From JAAXGX01 sp965221595 (GTDB taxonomy: Bacteria > Acidobacteriota > Vicinamibacteria > Vicinamibacterales > UBA8438), in contig OZ244900.1 in the NCBI GenBank assembly GCA_965221595.1, positions 3,720,001 to 3,784,000 of the forward strand: 64,000 nucleotides of DNA, in the 5' to 3' direction. The notes below the pieces were generated by a model, which did no database searches, had not been told where the DNA came from, and worked only from the letters and a program-made list of their open reading frames with translations. Shown piece after piece: positions 34,192-43,202 of the stretch. Position 1 is the stretch's first letter; every line of letters starts with the position of its first letter. The translations under genes and the position numbers were made by a program.

Positions 34192-35646
34192 CTAGGCCGG
34201 CATCCGCCCCGACCCGGGGAGATCGCCGATCCGCTCCGCGAGCGCGGCGGCCACATTCCCGACGGCCTCCGCGCGGGCGTGGCCTAGCATGGCGCCCGGA
34301 CGGGGTCGGGAAAGATCGCTCCACTCCGCACGGCCGCGCGCAGCCGCCCATGAGGCCCGCCAAGCCGGACCCGCGTCCTCCGCGAGGCTCTCGCTTACCG
34401 CCGTCTCGATCGGGACCGGCTCGATCGCGGCGTGCCCGCGCGCCAGCATGGCGCGGATCGTCGCCAACGCACGGGCCGCGAGCAGCTCCACGGCCGCATC
34501 GTCGAGCCGGACCTCTTCCTGGCCGCGCAGCCGCCGCAGCACCTTGCGCGCGCTGGCACCGGCGGCGCCGAGCGCCGATCCGACCGCACCGAGCACCGCG
34601 AACCCGCCCAGCGACACGCCGCCGACCGCGATGTCTATCATCGCGCCGGTCGCCACCAGGCCCGTGCCGGCGCCGGCCGCCCACAACCCGGCGCGCTCCA
34701 GGCTGGCGGGACTCAGGAAGTCGACGCCGCCGAGCGCCTGCGCCACGTCGAACGCCATCGCCCGCGCCTCGGCGCCATAGAAGCCCAGCGTCGCCGCCAT
34801 CCGGTCCCGGGCGGCGGCCTCGCGCTCGCGCAAGCCCGCGAGCAGCAGCGCGGTCGCCTGCTCGACGGCCAGTCGGCGCGCGGTCTCGTCGCGCGGCTCC
34901 GGCGCGGTCACCACGACCGTCGCGGCCGCGGTAACCAGGAGCTCCCCGGCGACATCGGCCGCCGCCGCGACCGCCTCCCGCCGCTCGCGGGAGCGCAGCG
35001 CCAGCCAGCGCTCGAGAGCCGCTTCGTGGCCGGGTGCGAGGGCCTTGAGGGCGGCCAGCAGCCGCCGCTCGCCGGCATCGTCGTACACCACGGCGTCGAG
35101 CGCCACCGTGGCGTGCAGCCCCTGCCGGGCGCAGGCGCCGCGCCAGCTCTCCGGCCGTGCGTCGGGATGGGCTGCGTAGTTGAGGACCGGGATCAGCGGC
35201 CGCGCCGTGGCCGCCAGCACGGCGAGCTCGTCGAGGTGCTTCGGCTTCGGCTCGGCGCGCGCGTCGATGGCGTACAGCAACACGTGGGCACCGAGTGCGG
35301 CGCGCACCGAGGCGGCCTCCAGGCCCAGGTCGTTGACGTCCGCGGCGGCCGGCGAGGCGAGGAAGCGGTCGAGCAGGGTCCGCGGATCGTCGTAGCGGTC
35401 GGTCTGCTCGGACTCCAGCGCATCACGCAGCCGATCCGATTCCTCGATGCCCGGCGTGTCGAGCAGGACGGCGATGACGCCGGCGTCGTCGGCGACCTCG
35501 CCCGCCTCGACCTCGCGCGTGGTGCCGCCGTGGGCGCTCACCTCGCCGATGTCGCGGCGCCGCAGCAGTGTCTGCAGGAGCGACGTCTTGCCGGTGTTCG
35601 TGTGGCCGACGAGGGCGAGCCGCAACGGCTGCCCGGAGCCGCTCAA
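34192..35646 (-). CDS. GTPase with DUF3482 domain
   Basis: 484 residues from TTG 35646; the TTG overlaps the stop of the DUF2868 gene as TTGA, and the true N terminus SGSGQPLRLALVGHTN fits a GTPase that starts with beta-1. Walker A is GHTNTGKTS (14-22); G3 is LLDTPGIE. The NYAAHP segment (LIPVLNYAAHPD) stands where the NKxD base-recognition motif is expected, an odd but family-typical form. The C-terminal half is hydrophobic and Ala-rich (GAMIDIAVGGVSLGGFAVLGAVGSALG), a membrane-associated helical hairpin. With DUF2868 it forms a pair also seen together in gammaproteobacteria; the function is unknown. Confidence 0.85.
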   Translation of the reverse strand: MSGSGQPLRLALVGHTNTGKTSLLQTLLRRRDIGEVSAHGGTTREVEAGEVADDAGVIAVLLDTPGIEESDRLRDALESEQTDRYDDPRTLLDRFLASPAAADVNDLGLEAASVRAALGAHVLLYAIDARAEPKPKHLDELAVLAATARPLIPVLNYAAHPDARPESWRGACARQGLHATVALDAVVYDDAGERRLLAALKALAPGHEAALERWLALRSRERREAVAAAADVAGELLVTAAATVVVTAPEPRDETARRLAVEQATALLLAGLREREAAARDRMAATLGFYGAEARAMAFDVAQALGGVDFLSPASLERAGLWAAGAGTGLVATGAMIDIAVGGVSLGGFAVLGAVGSALGAAGASARKVLRRLRGQEEVRLDDAAVELLAARALATIRAMLARGHAAIEPVPIETAVSESLAEDAGPAWRASWAAARGRAEWSDLSRPRPGAMLGHARAEAVGNVAAALAERIGDLPGSGRMPA

Positions 35647-37739
35647 GCGTCGCCCCCGGCCGCCACCAGCACCCGGCCGCGCGCCGCGGCGAGCCAGCGC
35701 CTGGCCCCGTCCGCATCGTCGAGCACCGGGGCGACGTCGTCCGGAGCGAGCGCTTCGAGTGCACGTGTCGTCCGCGCCTCGTCGGCGCCCTGGGACCACC
35801 ACAGCACGGCGCTCGCGGACGCGGCGAACACCGCTTCGCCGAGCCGCTGCGGGCCGGCCGGCGCGGCCTCCTGCGGGGCCAGCGAGCCCGCCTCACCACC
35901 GCGCCGGACGAGCGACAGCAGGCCGGCCGCGCCGGCCCCGGCCGCCGCCCAGCCCGGCAGGGCAACGAGCGCCGCGGGCGCGACGGTCGCCGCGGCGGCG
36001 CAGGCGGCCGCACCGAGCAGCCCCCCGAGCCCTGCCCACAACGCGCGCTGGCGCAGGCCGGGCGGCAGCAGGCCGACGCCGGTTGTCGCGAGCGACGCCG
36101 CCAGGCTGGCGGCGTCGGACGGGTCGAGGCCGCGGAGCACCGCGAGACGCGCGCTCCAGGCATCCGCCCGCAAATCCCCGCCGGCCGCGGCGCGGAACGT
36201 CCGCGCCACGTCGCCGAGGCAGGCCGCCAGGGCCGCGTCCGAGGGCAGGGGGTCGGCACCCTCGAGATGTCGTCCAATCACGCCAAAAGCGGCATCGAGG
36301 GCGGCCGGATCGAGGTGGGCAGGCCCCGGCCCGCTGCCGGCCGGCGACGGGCCGGGCACAGCGACCGCGGACGGCGTGCCGGCGCCGTTGGCGGCAGCCG
36401 CCCGGCCGATGGCGACAGCCAGGCGGCGGCGGCTCGCGTCGGTCAGCTCCGTCAGGTCGCATTCGAAGGGGGCGACCCCCGTCGCCCGCGCGAGCGCGCG
36501 CCAGTCCGCCAAACGGGCTGCCGCCGTGCGGGCCGGCTCGGCACGTCGGAGCACGTCGCCGCCGTCGAGTATCAGCAGCGGCGGCTCTTGCGAGGCACCG
36601 GCAAGCGTCCGCAGCCTGCGCCGGACGGCACGGTCCGGCGTCGCCGGCAGCCAGCCGACGATGGCAATCCGGGCCGGGCCGGCGTGAACAACGGCGCGCA
36701 CGCGCTCCAGATCGGCCGCCGCATCAACGCTGCCGAGATCGTCGAGGCGATTGAGCGGCGCCGGCAGCCCGACGGCGCGCTCGGGGCGCTCCAGCCGGAC
36801 CACGTGCGTGCATGGTCCGCCGCCAGGAGGCCCGCCCGGCGCCGCCGCCAGCGGGCTGCCCGGAGGCGCCGTGGCCGCGGCGGACCGGGCGACCACAGCC
36901 ACCGCAGGTCGCCAGCGCGCCGCACGGCGGTGTCCGAGCACGGCCTGCAGCAGCGTCCAGGCGGCCATCGGCAGCAGCAGATACACCGCCACGCCGGCGG
37001 TCAGGAAGCGGATCCACGCCCGGCGCGCTGCGAGCGCCGTCGGGTCATCGGCGGGGGCGGCGGGCGCGGCGGCAATCGGGGTCAGCGCGTCGCTGCCGAC
37101 GAGCGGCGTCAGCGGCGCCGCCGCCAGCTCGACGACCGCCCGGCCGAAGCTCGGCGGAATCCACGAGCTCTCCCAGCCGAAGCCGAGCGCGACGCGGGCG
37201 GTGACGATCCAGATCGTCGCGACCGCCACTACCGCGTACGCCGTCCAGAACGTGCCGCTCCCCACCGCCGCCAGCCGCCGGCCGCTGCCGGCTGCCAGCA
37301 GACTCCCGATGCGGCGGACGGTCGCCGCGGCGAGGTCCCCGGCGCCGGCGTCCCGTCCCACGGCCCGCAGCAGCCCGGTGGTGACCAGGCGACCGAGCAG
37401 TGGCGACACCCGCCGGCGGAGCACCAGCAGGACGAGGCTCCGCAGCAGCAGCAACAGCCACGGGGCGCCGGCGATCGCCAGCAGCGCCACCGCCGCGTGG
37501 ACCGGCCCCTCGCCGACACGGAGCAGCTCGGCGGTGGTCGTCCAGCCGGCGATTGCGCCCAGCGCGGCCAGCGCCGCCAGACCGGTCGCCGCGCCGAGCC
37601 GGCCGCGGTCGGCCATGCGGCGGGCCTCGGCAATCGCCTCCGCAGCGGCGGGTCGTCCGACATCGGCCGCGGCCGCCCGGGCGGCCCGGTCGCGCCAGTC
37701 GCGTGCGGCGGGGAGGGCAGGGGCGGCGGGTCGAGTCAC
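35643..37739 (-). CDS. DUF2868 domain membrane protein
   Basis: 698 residues from GTG 37739. Transmembrane segments at ~50-65, ~82-100, a pair near 165-185 (TFWTAYAVVAVATIWIV), one at ~250 (VYLLLPMAAWTLLQAV), and ~570-620 (GGLLGAAACAAAATVAPAALVALPGWAAAG). A hydrophilic middle part has IVGWLPATPDRAV...LLILDGGDVLRRA (nucleotide-binding-like beta strand-loop). It is always next to a DUF3482 GTPase in other genomes. Extremely Ala-rich. Start and end fit an operon of two with the overlapping GTPase gene. Confidence 0.82.
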   Translation of the reverse strand: MTRPAAPALPAARDWRDRAARAAAADVGRPAAAEAIAEARRMADRGRLGAATGLAALAALGAIAGWTTTAELLRVGEGPVHAAVALLAIAGAPWLLLLLRSLVLLVLRRRVSPLLGRLVTTGLLRAVGRDAGAGDLAAATVRRIGSLLAAGSGRRLAAVGSGTFWTAYAVVAVATIWIVTARVALGFGWESSWIPPSFGRAVVELAAAPLTPLVGSDALTPIAAAPAAPADDPTALAARRAWIRFLTAGVAVYLLLPMAAWTLLQAVLGHRRAARWRPAVAVVARSAAATAPPGSPLAAAPGGPPGGGPCTHVVRLERPERAVGLPAPLNRLDDLGSVDAAADLERVRAVVHAGPARIAIVGWLPATPDRAVRRRLRTLAGASQEPPLLILDGGDVLRRAEPARTAAARLADWRALARATGVAPFECDLTELTDASRRRLAVAIGRAAAANGAGTPSAVAVPGPSPAGSGPGPAHLDPAALDAAFGVIGRHLEGADPLPSDAALAACLGDVARTFRAAAGGDLRADAWSARLAVLRGLDPSDAASLAASLATTGVGLLPPGLRQRALWAGLGGLLGAAACAAAATVAPAALVALPGWAAAGAGAAGLLSLVRRGGEAGSLAPQEAAPAGPQRLGEAVFAASASAVLWWSQGADEARTTRALEALAPDDVAPVLDDADGARRWLAAARGRVLVAAGGDA

Positions 37740-37844
37740 TGTGTCGGTCGACGCGTCGCGAAGGTTGGCCGGGATGGGAAATCAGTAGCGGCCACTTACG
37801 ATTCTATGGTGCACGATCGGTCGTGCGTCCATCAACCTCGACCG

Positions 37845-37872
37845 TTTACACCGCTGCCGCCGGTGATAGACT
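37845..37872 (+). promoter_or_regulatory. Sigma-70-type promoter with the -10 box 9 nt before ATG
   Basis: TTTACA (37845-37850), 16-bp spacer, TAGACT (37867-37872); ATG at 37882. No Shine-Dalgarno between. The predicted transcript start is about 3 nt before the start codon. An inverted repeat GCACGA/TCGTGC with a 4-nt gap (37811-37826) lies upstream. Confidence 0.5.
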
Positions 37873-37881
37873 GTCGGAACC

Positions 37882-38397
37882 ATGCAATTTGCCACCCGGG
37901 CGCTGATCATCGTCGGATGCCTGCTGCTGATCCCGTTGACCGCGGTCCTCACCGCCGCCGCGAAGCAGCGCCTCTCGGACGGCTCGGACTTCGTGTTCTC
38001 AGGCGGCCCGCTCGTGACAGGCGAGCTGCATACCGGTCCGGAGCCGGACTGGAGCTTCACCAACGACGTCGTGACCATCGAGCTGCAGTTGGAGGACCCG
38101 CCGCGGTCGCGCACCATCTGGGTCGGCGACCACGACGGGAAGCTGTACGTTTTCTCCGCCTACATGCGCAGCGCGGTCGGCCGACTGTGGAAAAGTTGGC
38201 CGCGGCAGGCCGAACGCGACGGCCGCGCGGTGCTCCGCATCGACGGCAAACGCTACGAGCGGCAACTCCGGCGCATCGAGTCGGGTCCGATTTTGGAGGG
38301 CATCACCGCCTCGATTGCCGACAAGTACTCCTACAACATCAGCCGCGAGATCGTCGAAGCCGGCGACGTCTGGCTGTTCGAAGCCGGGCCCCGGTAG
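37882..38397 (+). CDS. Exported or anchored small protein, unknown function
   Basis: 171 residues; the N-terminal hydrophobic segment LIIVGCLLLIPLTAVLTAA (~8-26) is a signal anchor. The body is beta-strand rich: WSFTNDVVTIELQLED, TIWVGDHDGKLYVFSAYM, AVLRIDGKRYERQLRRIE. The alternating pattern and length resemble split-barrel flavin-binding (nitroreductase-like) proteins, but I see no diagnostic cofactor residues, so no function is assigned. It is followed 29 bp later by a 42-residue membrane protein on the same strand. Confidence 0.55.
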   Translation: MQFATRALIIVGCLLLIPLTAVLTAAAKQRLSDGSDFVFSGGPLVTGELHTGPEPDWSFTNDVVTIELQLEDPPRSRTIWVGDHDGKLYVFSAYMRSAVGRLWKSWPRQAERDGRAVLRIDGKRYERQLRRIESGPILEGITASIADKYSYNISREIVEAGDVWLFEAGPR

Positions 38398-38426
38398 GCG
38401 CCGGACGATAGGCGCCGACCCACGCC

Positions 38427-38555
38427 ATGAAGAACTTCTACTACTGCATCGCAGCGGCGCTGGTCGTGACCATCCTCGCGGTCCTCTTCATCCCGGGCGT
38501 CGACGACTTCGTGGAAACGACGTTCCAGGCCTACCTCGGCCGCGCCGCGCGCTGA
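38427..38555 (+). CDS. 42-residue single-pass membrane protein
   Basis: ATG 38427 to TGA 38553-38555. Residues ~6-24 (YCIAAALVVTILAVLFIPG) form one transmembrane helix, followed by an acidic then Arg-rich tail (ending GRAAR). GC-rich third positions continue through it, and a strong hairpin begins at its stop codon, so this looks like a real short gene of the 37882 transcript. No family recognised. Confidence 0.6.
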   Translation: MKNFYYCIAAALVVTILAVLFIPGVDDFVETTFQAYLGRAAR

Positions 38556-38588
38556 ACCGGCTCACCGCGCGGGCTGCGCCGGTTCAGC
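38551..38588 (+). terminator. Hairpin at the stop of the 42-residue gene
   Basis: Perfect 11-bp stem (GCTGAACCGGC 38551-38561 with GCCGGTTCAGC 38578-38588) that includes the TGA. No U-tract follows. Confidence 0.55.
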
Positions 38589-38720
38589 CGAGCCGCGACC
38601 GGGTGCTGCGCAGCGCGGCGATGTCCAGCAGGTCTCCGGGCCTGCCGGCAGGCTGCTTCCTCTGCATCCGTGCCCGTCGCGCCGCATCTCCCAACCGAAC
38701 GAGCGGTCCCCGCGGCCGGT

Positions 38721-39800
38721 TCAGGCGCTGTCGCCCCCGAGCGCGCCGCGCAGCGCGTCCAGCTTTGCCGCGTTGAACCGCTGTGCCACTTCCGTGTCGG
38801 CGGCCAGGCCATCGAACCCGTGGAAGGCGCCGGGGACCACGAGGAGCTGCGTGGAGACGCCGGCCTCGATCAGCCGCCGCGCGTACTCGATGTCCTCGAG
38901 GACGAAGAGATCGATCCCGCCGACGCCGATGAACGCCGGCGCGAGGCCCTCCACGCTCGAGACGCGGGCGGGCACGGCGGCGCTTGGCACCGATGCGCCG
39001 CCTGCTTCCTGGCCGAGGAAGGCGCCCCAGCCGAACCGGTTGGCGGCGGCCGTCCATACGATGCGACCCATCTGCGGCGGCACCTCGCGCGTGCTCCCCG
39101 TCCGGTCGTCCAGCATCGGATAGACGAGGAGCTGGAAGGCCAGCGGCACCTCACCCCGGTCGCGGGCCGCGATGGCCAGCAGGGCCGCGTGTCCGCCGCC
39201 GGCGCTCTCGCCCATCACCGCCAGGCGCTGCGGGTCGACGCCCATCTCCTCCGCGTGCCGGTAGAGCCACAGCAGACCGGCGTAGTTGTCCTCGATGGAG
39301 CCGGCGTAGGTCGTCTCCGGTGCCAATCGGTACTCGACGCTCACGGCGCAGCAATCGAGTGCCGCGGCGACCTCCTGGAGATTGCGCACGCTCGCGGAGG
39401 CCGAGCCGGTAACGTAACCACCGCCGTGCGTGTGGAGGATGCCGATCCGGCTCGCGCCGGGCCTGGCGTTGACGATGTAGACCTCCACGTCCGGCTCGCC
39501 GGTCGAGCCGGGGATGGTCCGCCGCTCGACCGCCGGCGCGTCCAGGGGCGGCGGCGTCAGGGCGTCCGCTGCTCCCCGCATCGTCGGCAGCGTGTCCGCC
39601 GTCATCGCGGACAGGGCCTGCCCCAGCGGCTGCGCCTGGCGCGCGGCGGCGCGCAGCCCGGGATGCACGAAAGCCAGCGGGTCCGCGGCCGACGAGGCCT
39701 GCGACACGGCCGCCCGCGCGGAGCCGCCGGGCGCCAATGCGAGGAGTCCGGGCACCGTCATCCCGGCCAGCAGCAGCTCACGGCGCGTCAGTTCGGTCAT
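38721..39800 (-). CDS. Tat-exported alpha/beta hydrolase, HSL-type esterase
   Basis: 359 residues from ATG 39800 (AAGGAG upstream). The Tat signal TRRELLLAGMTVPGLL is cleaved after ~30. The oxyanion motif HGGGYVTG begins at His125, as in hormone-sensitive-lipase-like enzymes. The nucleophile is Ser199 in GESAGGG, with Asp297 (GGIDLF) and His327 (AFHGF). The catalytic triad is complete. Likely hydrolyses short acyl esters in the periplasm. No close operon partner. Confidence 0.9.
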   Translation of the reverse strand: MTELTRRELLLAGMTVPGLLALAPGGSARAAVSQASSAADPLAFVHPGLRAAARQAQPLGQALSAMTADTLPTMRGAADALTPPPLDAPAVERRTIPGSTGEPDVEVYIVNARPGASRIGILHTHGGGYVTGSASASVRNLQEVAAALDCCAVSVEYRLAPETTYAGSIEDNYAGLLWLYRHAEEMGVDPQRLAVMGESAGGGHAALLAIAARDRGEVPLAFQLLVYPMLDDRTGSTREVPPQMGRIVWTAAANRFGWGAFLGQEAGGASVPSAAVPARVSSVEGLAPAFIGVGGIDLFVLEDIEYARRLIEAGVSTQLLVVPGAFHGFDGLAADTEVAQRFNAAKLDALRGALGGDSA

Positions 39801-39910
39801 TGCATTCTCCTTCGTTCCCAACCGGCAGGGCCGGCCTCTCTGGCCGCCGGCGTATCGTTTTTCGACAATCCCCGACGAGCCTGGCCGCAACGCTAGACTG
39901 ATTGTAGGCT

Positions 39911-40402
39911 ATGCGGGACCGGGCGGCCCTCGCGGCCCGCGCACGTCACAACGCCAACGGGTCAGGCAAGTCGACGCTCTTCGACGCCTTGAGCTTTCTC
40001 AAGGAAGCCTTCATCCTGTTGCACAATCCGCAACCTCATCCCCTGCTGGCCGTCGAAGAACCGGAGAATCAGTTGTACCCGGCGTTGCTCATCGAGCTCG
40101 TCGAGGAGTTCCGTGACTACGCGGGTCGGGGTGGACAAGTGTTCGTTTCGACCCACTCACCCGATTTCCTCAACGGCGCCAAGTTGGAGGAGATCCTCGA
40201 AGAACCGTCGATGAGGGCTCTGCTCGATGGGCTGTTGCCGCGGCTCTATCCGAGCTTGAGGTTCCTGTGCGTACCCCACGAGGGTCGAGCCGATCTGGCT
40301 CGGCACTTGAGCCTTGAGCGAAATCGGTCGAGCAGCTTCCACGCGTTCATGAACGGTGTCGACGCGGCGCGCGCTGAGATGACCAAGGAGCGAATGCAAT
40401 AG
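39911..40402 (+). pseudogene. Remnant of an AAA ATPase plus DUF4276-type module with internal deletions
   Basis: 163 codons. Residues 14-35 are a Walker A region (NANGSGKST, the first Gly of the usual motif replaced by Asn) followed by FDALSFLKEAF. Only ~10 residues later comes the Walker B/EEPE region LLAVEEPENQLYP, then FVSTHSPDFLNGA. Normally 100 or more residues lie between. After ~110 the text switches to DUF4276-like LRFLCVPHEGRADL, then directly to that family's C-terminal ending SLERNRSSSFHAFMNGV, skipping its core. The open frame survives, but neither protein can be functional. Two fused, internally deleted genes of a defence-like pair fit best. Confidence 0.65.
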
Positions 40403-40534
40403 CAGTCGGAGGCGTCGGGATGGAATCCGGAAAGGCCCTCGATTTGCTGAAGAGATGCCAGGAGCGCTGCCGCCGTCGCGCGCACGTCGAGCGGCGGCAA
40501 CGCACCCGGGCCCTCTTCTCGCGTTTGAACGGGT

Positions 40535-41848
40535 CTACCTGACCCTGATTTCCGCACTGCCAAACGCCATCTGCTCCAGGAGGTGCAGCTCGGGCCGGCG
40601 CAAGCCGTGGTCGAGCAGCAGGCCCTCGATGAGCACCGCCTTGCGCCAGGCGTCGGCCAGCGCCTCCAGCAGTTTGCCGGTCACGTCCAGCGTTGCCCCC
40701 CGCGCCTCCAGCACCTCGGTGTAGTCCTCGCCGAAGTCCTCGTAGCGTCCCAGCGCCAGCGCGTGCACCTGCTCCGCGCGCGGCAGGATGTCGTCCAGGT
40801 AGCTCTGCGCTTCCGCCCGCTCCACCTGGTACTCGTGGAAAACCTCGTCGAAGCGCGACCGCAGGTCGAGTTCCGTACGCCGGATGCCCGCCCGGGCCTC
40901 CTCCAGGTCCTCCTCGGCCGCACGCACGCCGTGCTGGTTGCGGTTCCACAAGAACCCGCCCATGTCGATGTCGAAGGCCACTTCCCACCCGGGCGGCTCG
41001 TCCACGCGACCGGCGCTGTCGAAGACGGCATTGCTGTAGCGATACCCGGCCATCACCCGCACGTCCGGCCGGTTCTCCGACTGCTCGAACCGCAGTGCCG
41101 CCTCGGCCACGGCCGCTTCCGCCTCGGCCACCTGCAGCTCCGGACTCTCCTCCAGCAGCCGCGCCAACGACATGTCGTAGTCGAACGGGGGCGGCAGTTG
41201 CAACGCGTCGCCCGCAAGCGGCGACCGCATCATCGTCGGGTCGCCGACCATCTGTGCGAGCTCCGTCCACAGGTGCCGCAGCTCCAGGCGTTCCTCGTTC
41301 AGATCGAGACGCGCGTGCTCCAGCTCCATCTCCGTCTCCAGCACGTCCGTGCGGTCCTCCAGACCCACGTTGACCAGCTGACCGATGGTCTCCAGCACCT
41401 CTTCGAGATGCTCGACGACCTCCTCCTGCAGCGCAATCTGCTGTTCGGCGATGAGGGCATCGCGATACAGCAGCCGCACGGAGTTGTCCACCTTGAGGCG
41501 CTGCTTCGCCACCAGCAGCCGCGCGAGATCGGTATCCCGCGCGTGCACGGCCTGGCTGGCGCCGAGCCGGCCGCTGGTGGGCAGTATCTGACGCAGGAAG
41601 AGGCCCCGGGTCTGATGTTCGTTGACCAGTTCCTGCTGGTAGGCAACGTGCAGGTTCGGCCACAAGCCGGCCTGCGCGGTATCGGCCGACGCGGCATCCA
41701 GCCGCGCCTGAACCACGAACAGCGTCGGGTTGCGCTCCCGTCCGATCTGCTGCAGACCCTCCAGCGTGACGGACTGACCCGACGCGGGCGGCGGCAGGGC
41801 ATACCCCAGCAGCAGGGCAACCCAGACAGCCATCGACAAGCGTCGCAT
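40535..41848 (-). CDS. TolC/CusC-type outer membrane efflux protein
   Basis: 437 residues from ATG 41848, with GGAG 8 nt upstream (a GTG two codons earlier is possible). Signal peptide to ~ASGQ (25). Two tandem helical TolC modules follow: SVTLEGLQQIGRERNPTLFVVQARLDAA...WPNLHVAYQQ with conserved Pro, then SLARLLEESPELQVAEAEA... and the second WNRNQHGV. LLYRDALIAEQQIALQE forms coiled coil. Probably the outer-membrane pore of a metal or drug efflux pump. It has a full tandem copy upstream (41886-43202); the pair lies behind a multicopper oxidase, pointing to copper. No RND or membrane-fusion genes are in the window. Confidence 0.9.
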   Translation of the reverse strand: MRRLSMAVWVALLLGYALPPPASGQSVTLEGLQQIGRERNPTLFVVQARLDAASADTAQAGLWPNLHVAYQQELVNEHQTRGLFLRQILPTSGRLGASQAVHARDTDLARLLVAKQRLKVDNSVRLLYRDALIAEQQIALQEEVVEHLEEVLETIGQLVNVGLEDRTDVLETEMELEHARLDLNEERLELRHLWTELAQMVGDPTMMRSPLAGDALQLPPPFDYDMSLARLLEESPELQVAEAEAAVAEAALRFEQSENRPDVRVMAGYRYSNAVFDSAGRVDEPPGWEVAFDIDMGGFLWNRNQHGVRAAEEDLEEARAGIRRTELDLRSRFDEVFHEYQVERAEAQSYLDDILPRAEQVHALALGRYEDFGEDYTEVLEARGATLDVTGKLLEALADAWRKAVLIEGLLLDHGLRRPELHLLEQMAFGSAEIRVR

Positions 41849-41885
41849 GTTCACTTCTCCTCTTGGCAGGGACGGCGCTCGCCGC

Positions 41886-43202
41886 CTACTTGTACTCGGT
41901 GTCCGCGCTCCCGATGGACGAGTTCTCCAGCAGGTGCAGGTCCGGAGGCGCCAAACCCTTGTCGAGCAGCAGCCCCTCGATGAGCACCGTCTTGCGCCAC
42001 GCGTCCGCCAGCGATTCGAGTATCGTGCCGCGCGTCTTCAGAATCGCGCCGCGAGCCTCCAGCACCTCCTCATACTCCTCGCCGAAGTCCTCGTAGCGGG
42101 CCAGCGCCAGGGCATACACCTCCTCGGCGCGCGGCAGAATCTCGTCGCGGAACACCTGCGCTTCGGCACGCTCCACTTCATACTCGTGGAATAGATCCTC
42201 GAACTTGGACCGCAACTCGAGCGCCAACCGGTCGGCATCGGCACGCTCCTGCCGCACGTCCGCCTCGGCGGCGCGCACCGCGTGCTGGCTGCGGTTCCAG
42301 ATCGGCACCAGCAGATCGAAGTCGTAGAACATCTCCCACGCAGGCGGGACCGGCGAGTCGTGGCCGAAGCCCACCAAGCCCCGGTTGTACCGGCGGCCCA
42401 CCGTGACACCGATGTCCGGGCGCGTCTCGCGCCCCTCGAACTGCACGGCGGCAGTAGCCCGCTCCACCAGAGCCTCGGCAGCCTGCAGCTCGGGGCTCTC
42501 CGACAGCAACCGCCCCAGCATCGTGTCGTAGTCCAGAGGCGGCGGCAACGCCAGGGGCTCGCCCGCCAGCGGGGAAAGCGTCAACGTCGGGTCGCCGACC
42601 ATCTGCGCCAGTTCCGTCCAGACGTGGCGCTGCTCGAGCCGCTCCTCGTTCAGGTCGAGACGCGCGTGGTGCAGCTCCATCTCCGTCTCGAGCACGTCGG
42701 TGAGGTCCTCGAGACCCACGTTGACCAGTTGCTCGATGGTGGTCAGCGTCTCCTCGAGATGCGCCACCATCTCCTCCTGCAGCGCAATCTGCGGAACCGC
42801 AATCAGCGCGTCGCGGTAGAGCACACGGACCGAGTTGCGAACCCGGAGCCGTTGCTCCTCCAGCAGAATCTCACCAACCTCGGCATCGCGCGCGTGCACC
42901 GCCTTGCTGGCACCGATGCGGCCGCTGGTGGGAACCGTCTGGCGGAAGAAGGCGCCGTGGCTCTCGTGCCCGTTGACCGTTTCCGTCGCGTAGGAGACGT
43001 GCAGGTTCGGCCAGAGACTGCTCTGGGCCTCGTCGGCACGCGCCGCGTCGATACGAGACTGGACCTGCACCAGCGTCGGGTTGCGCTCCATGGCCACCTG
43101 CAAGAGACCTTCCAGCGTCAGGGACTGCGCGCCCGCAGACCCAGCCGCCGACAGGCACACGAGACCCACCACAACCATCAGCGCCATCGATTCGCGACGC
43201 AT
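41886..43202 (-). CDS. TolC/CusC-type outer membrane efflux protein, tandem copy
   Basis: 438 residues from ATG 43202, which shares one base with the TGA of the multicopper oxidase gene (TGATG), so translation is coupled. Signal peptide to ~SAGAQ (26). Same two-module layout as the copy downstream: SLTLEGLLQVAMERNPTLVQVQSRID...SSLWPNLHVSYATE, and MLGRLLSESPELQAAEALVE...WNRSQHAV. The paralogues keep the WTELAQMVGDPT and LIEGLLLDKGL motifs, so this is a recent-to-middle-aged tandem duplication. Both may serve different pumps or one hetero-trimer (inference). Confidence 0.9.
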   Translation of the reverse strand: MRRESMALMVVVGLVCLSAAGSAGAQSLTLEGLLQVAMERNPTLVQVQSRIDAARADEAQSSLWPNLHVSYATETVNGHESHGAFFRQTVPTSGRIGASKAVHARDAEVGEILLEEQRLRVRNSVRVLYRDALIAVPQIALQEEMVAHLEETLTTIEQLVNVGLEDLTDVLETEMELHHARLDLNEERLEQRHVWTELAQMVGDPTLTLSPLAGEPLALPPPLDYDTMLGRLLSESPELQAAEALVERATAAVQFEGRETRPDIGVTVGRRYNRGLVGFGHDSPVPPAWEMFYDFDLLVPIWNRSQHAVRAAEADVRQERADADRLALELRSKFEDLFHEYEVERAEAQVFRDEILPRAEEVYALALARYEDFGEEYEEVLEARGAILKTRGTILESLADAWRKTVLIEGLLLDKGLAPPDLHLLENSSIGSADTEYK

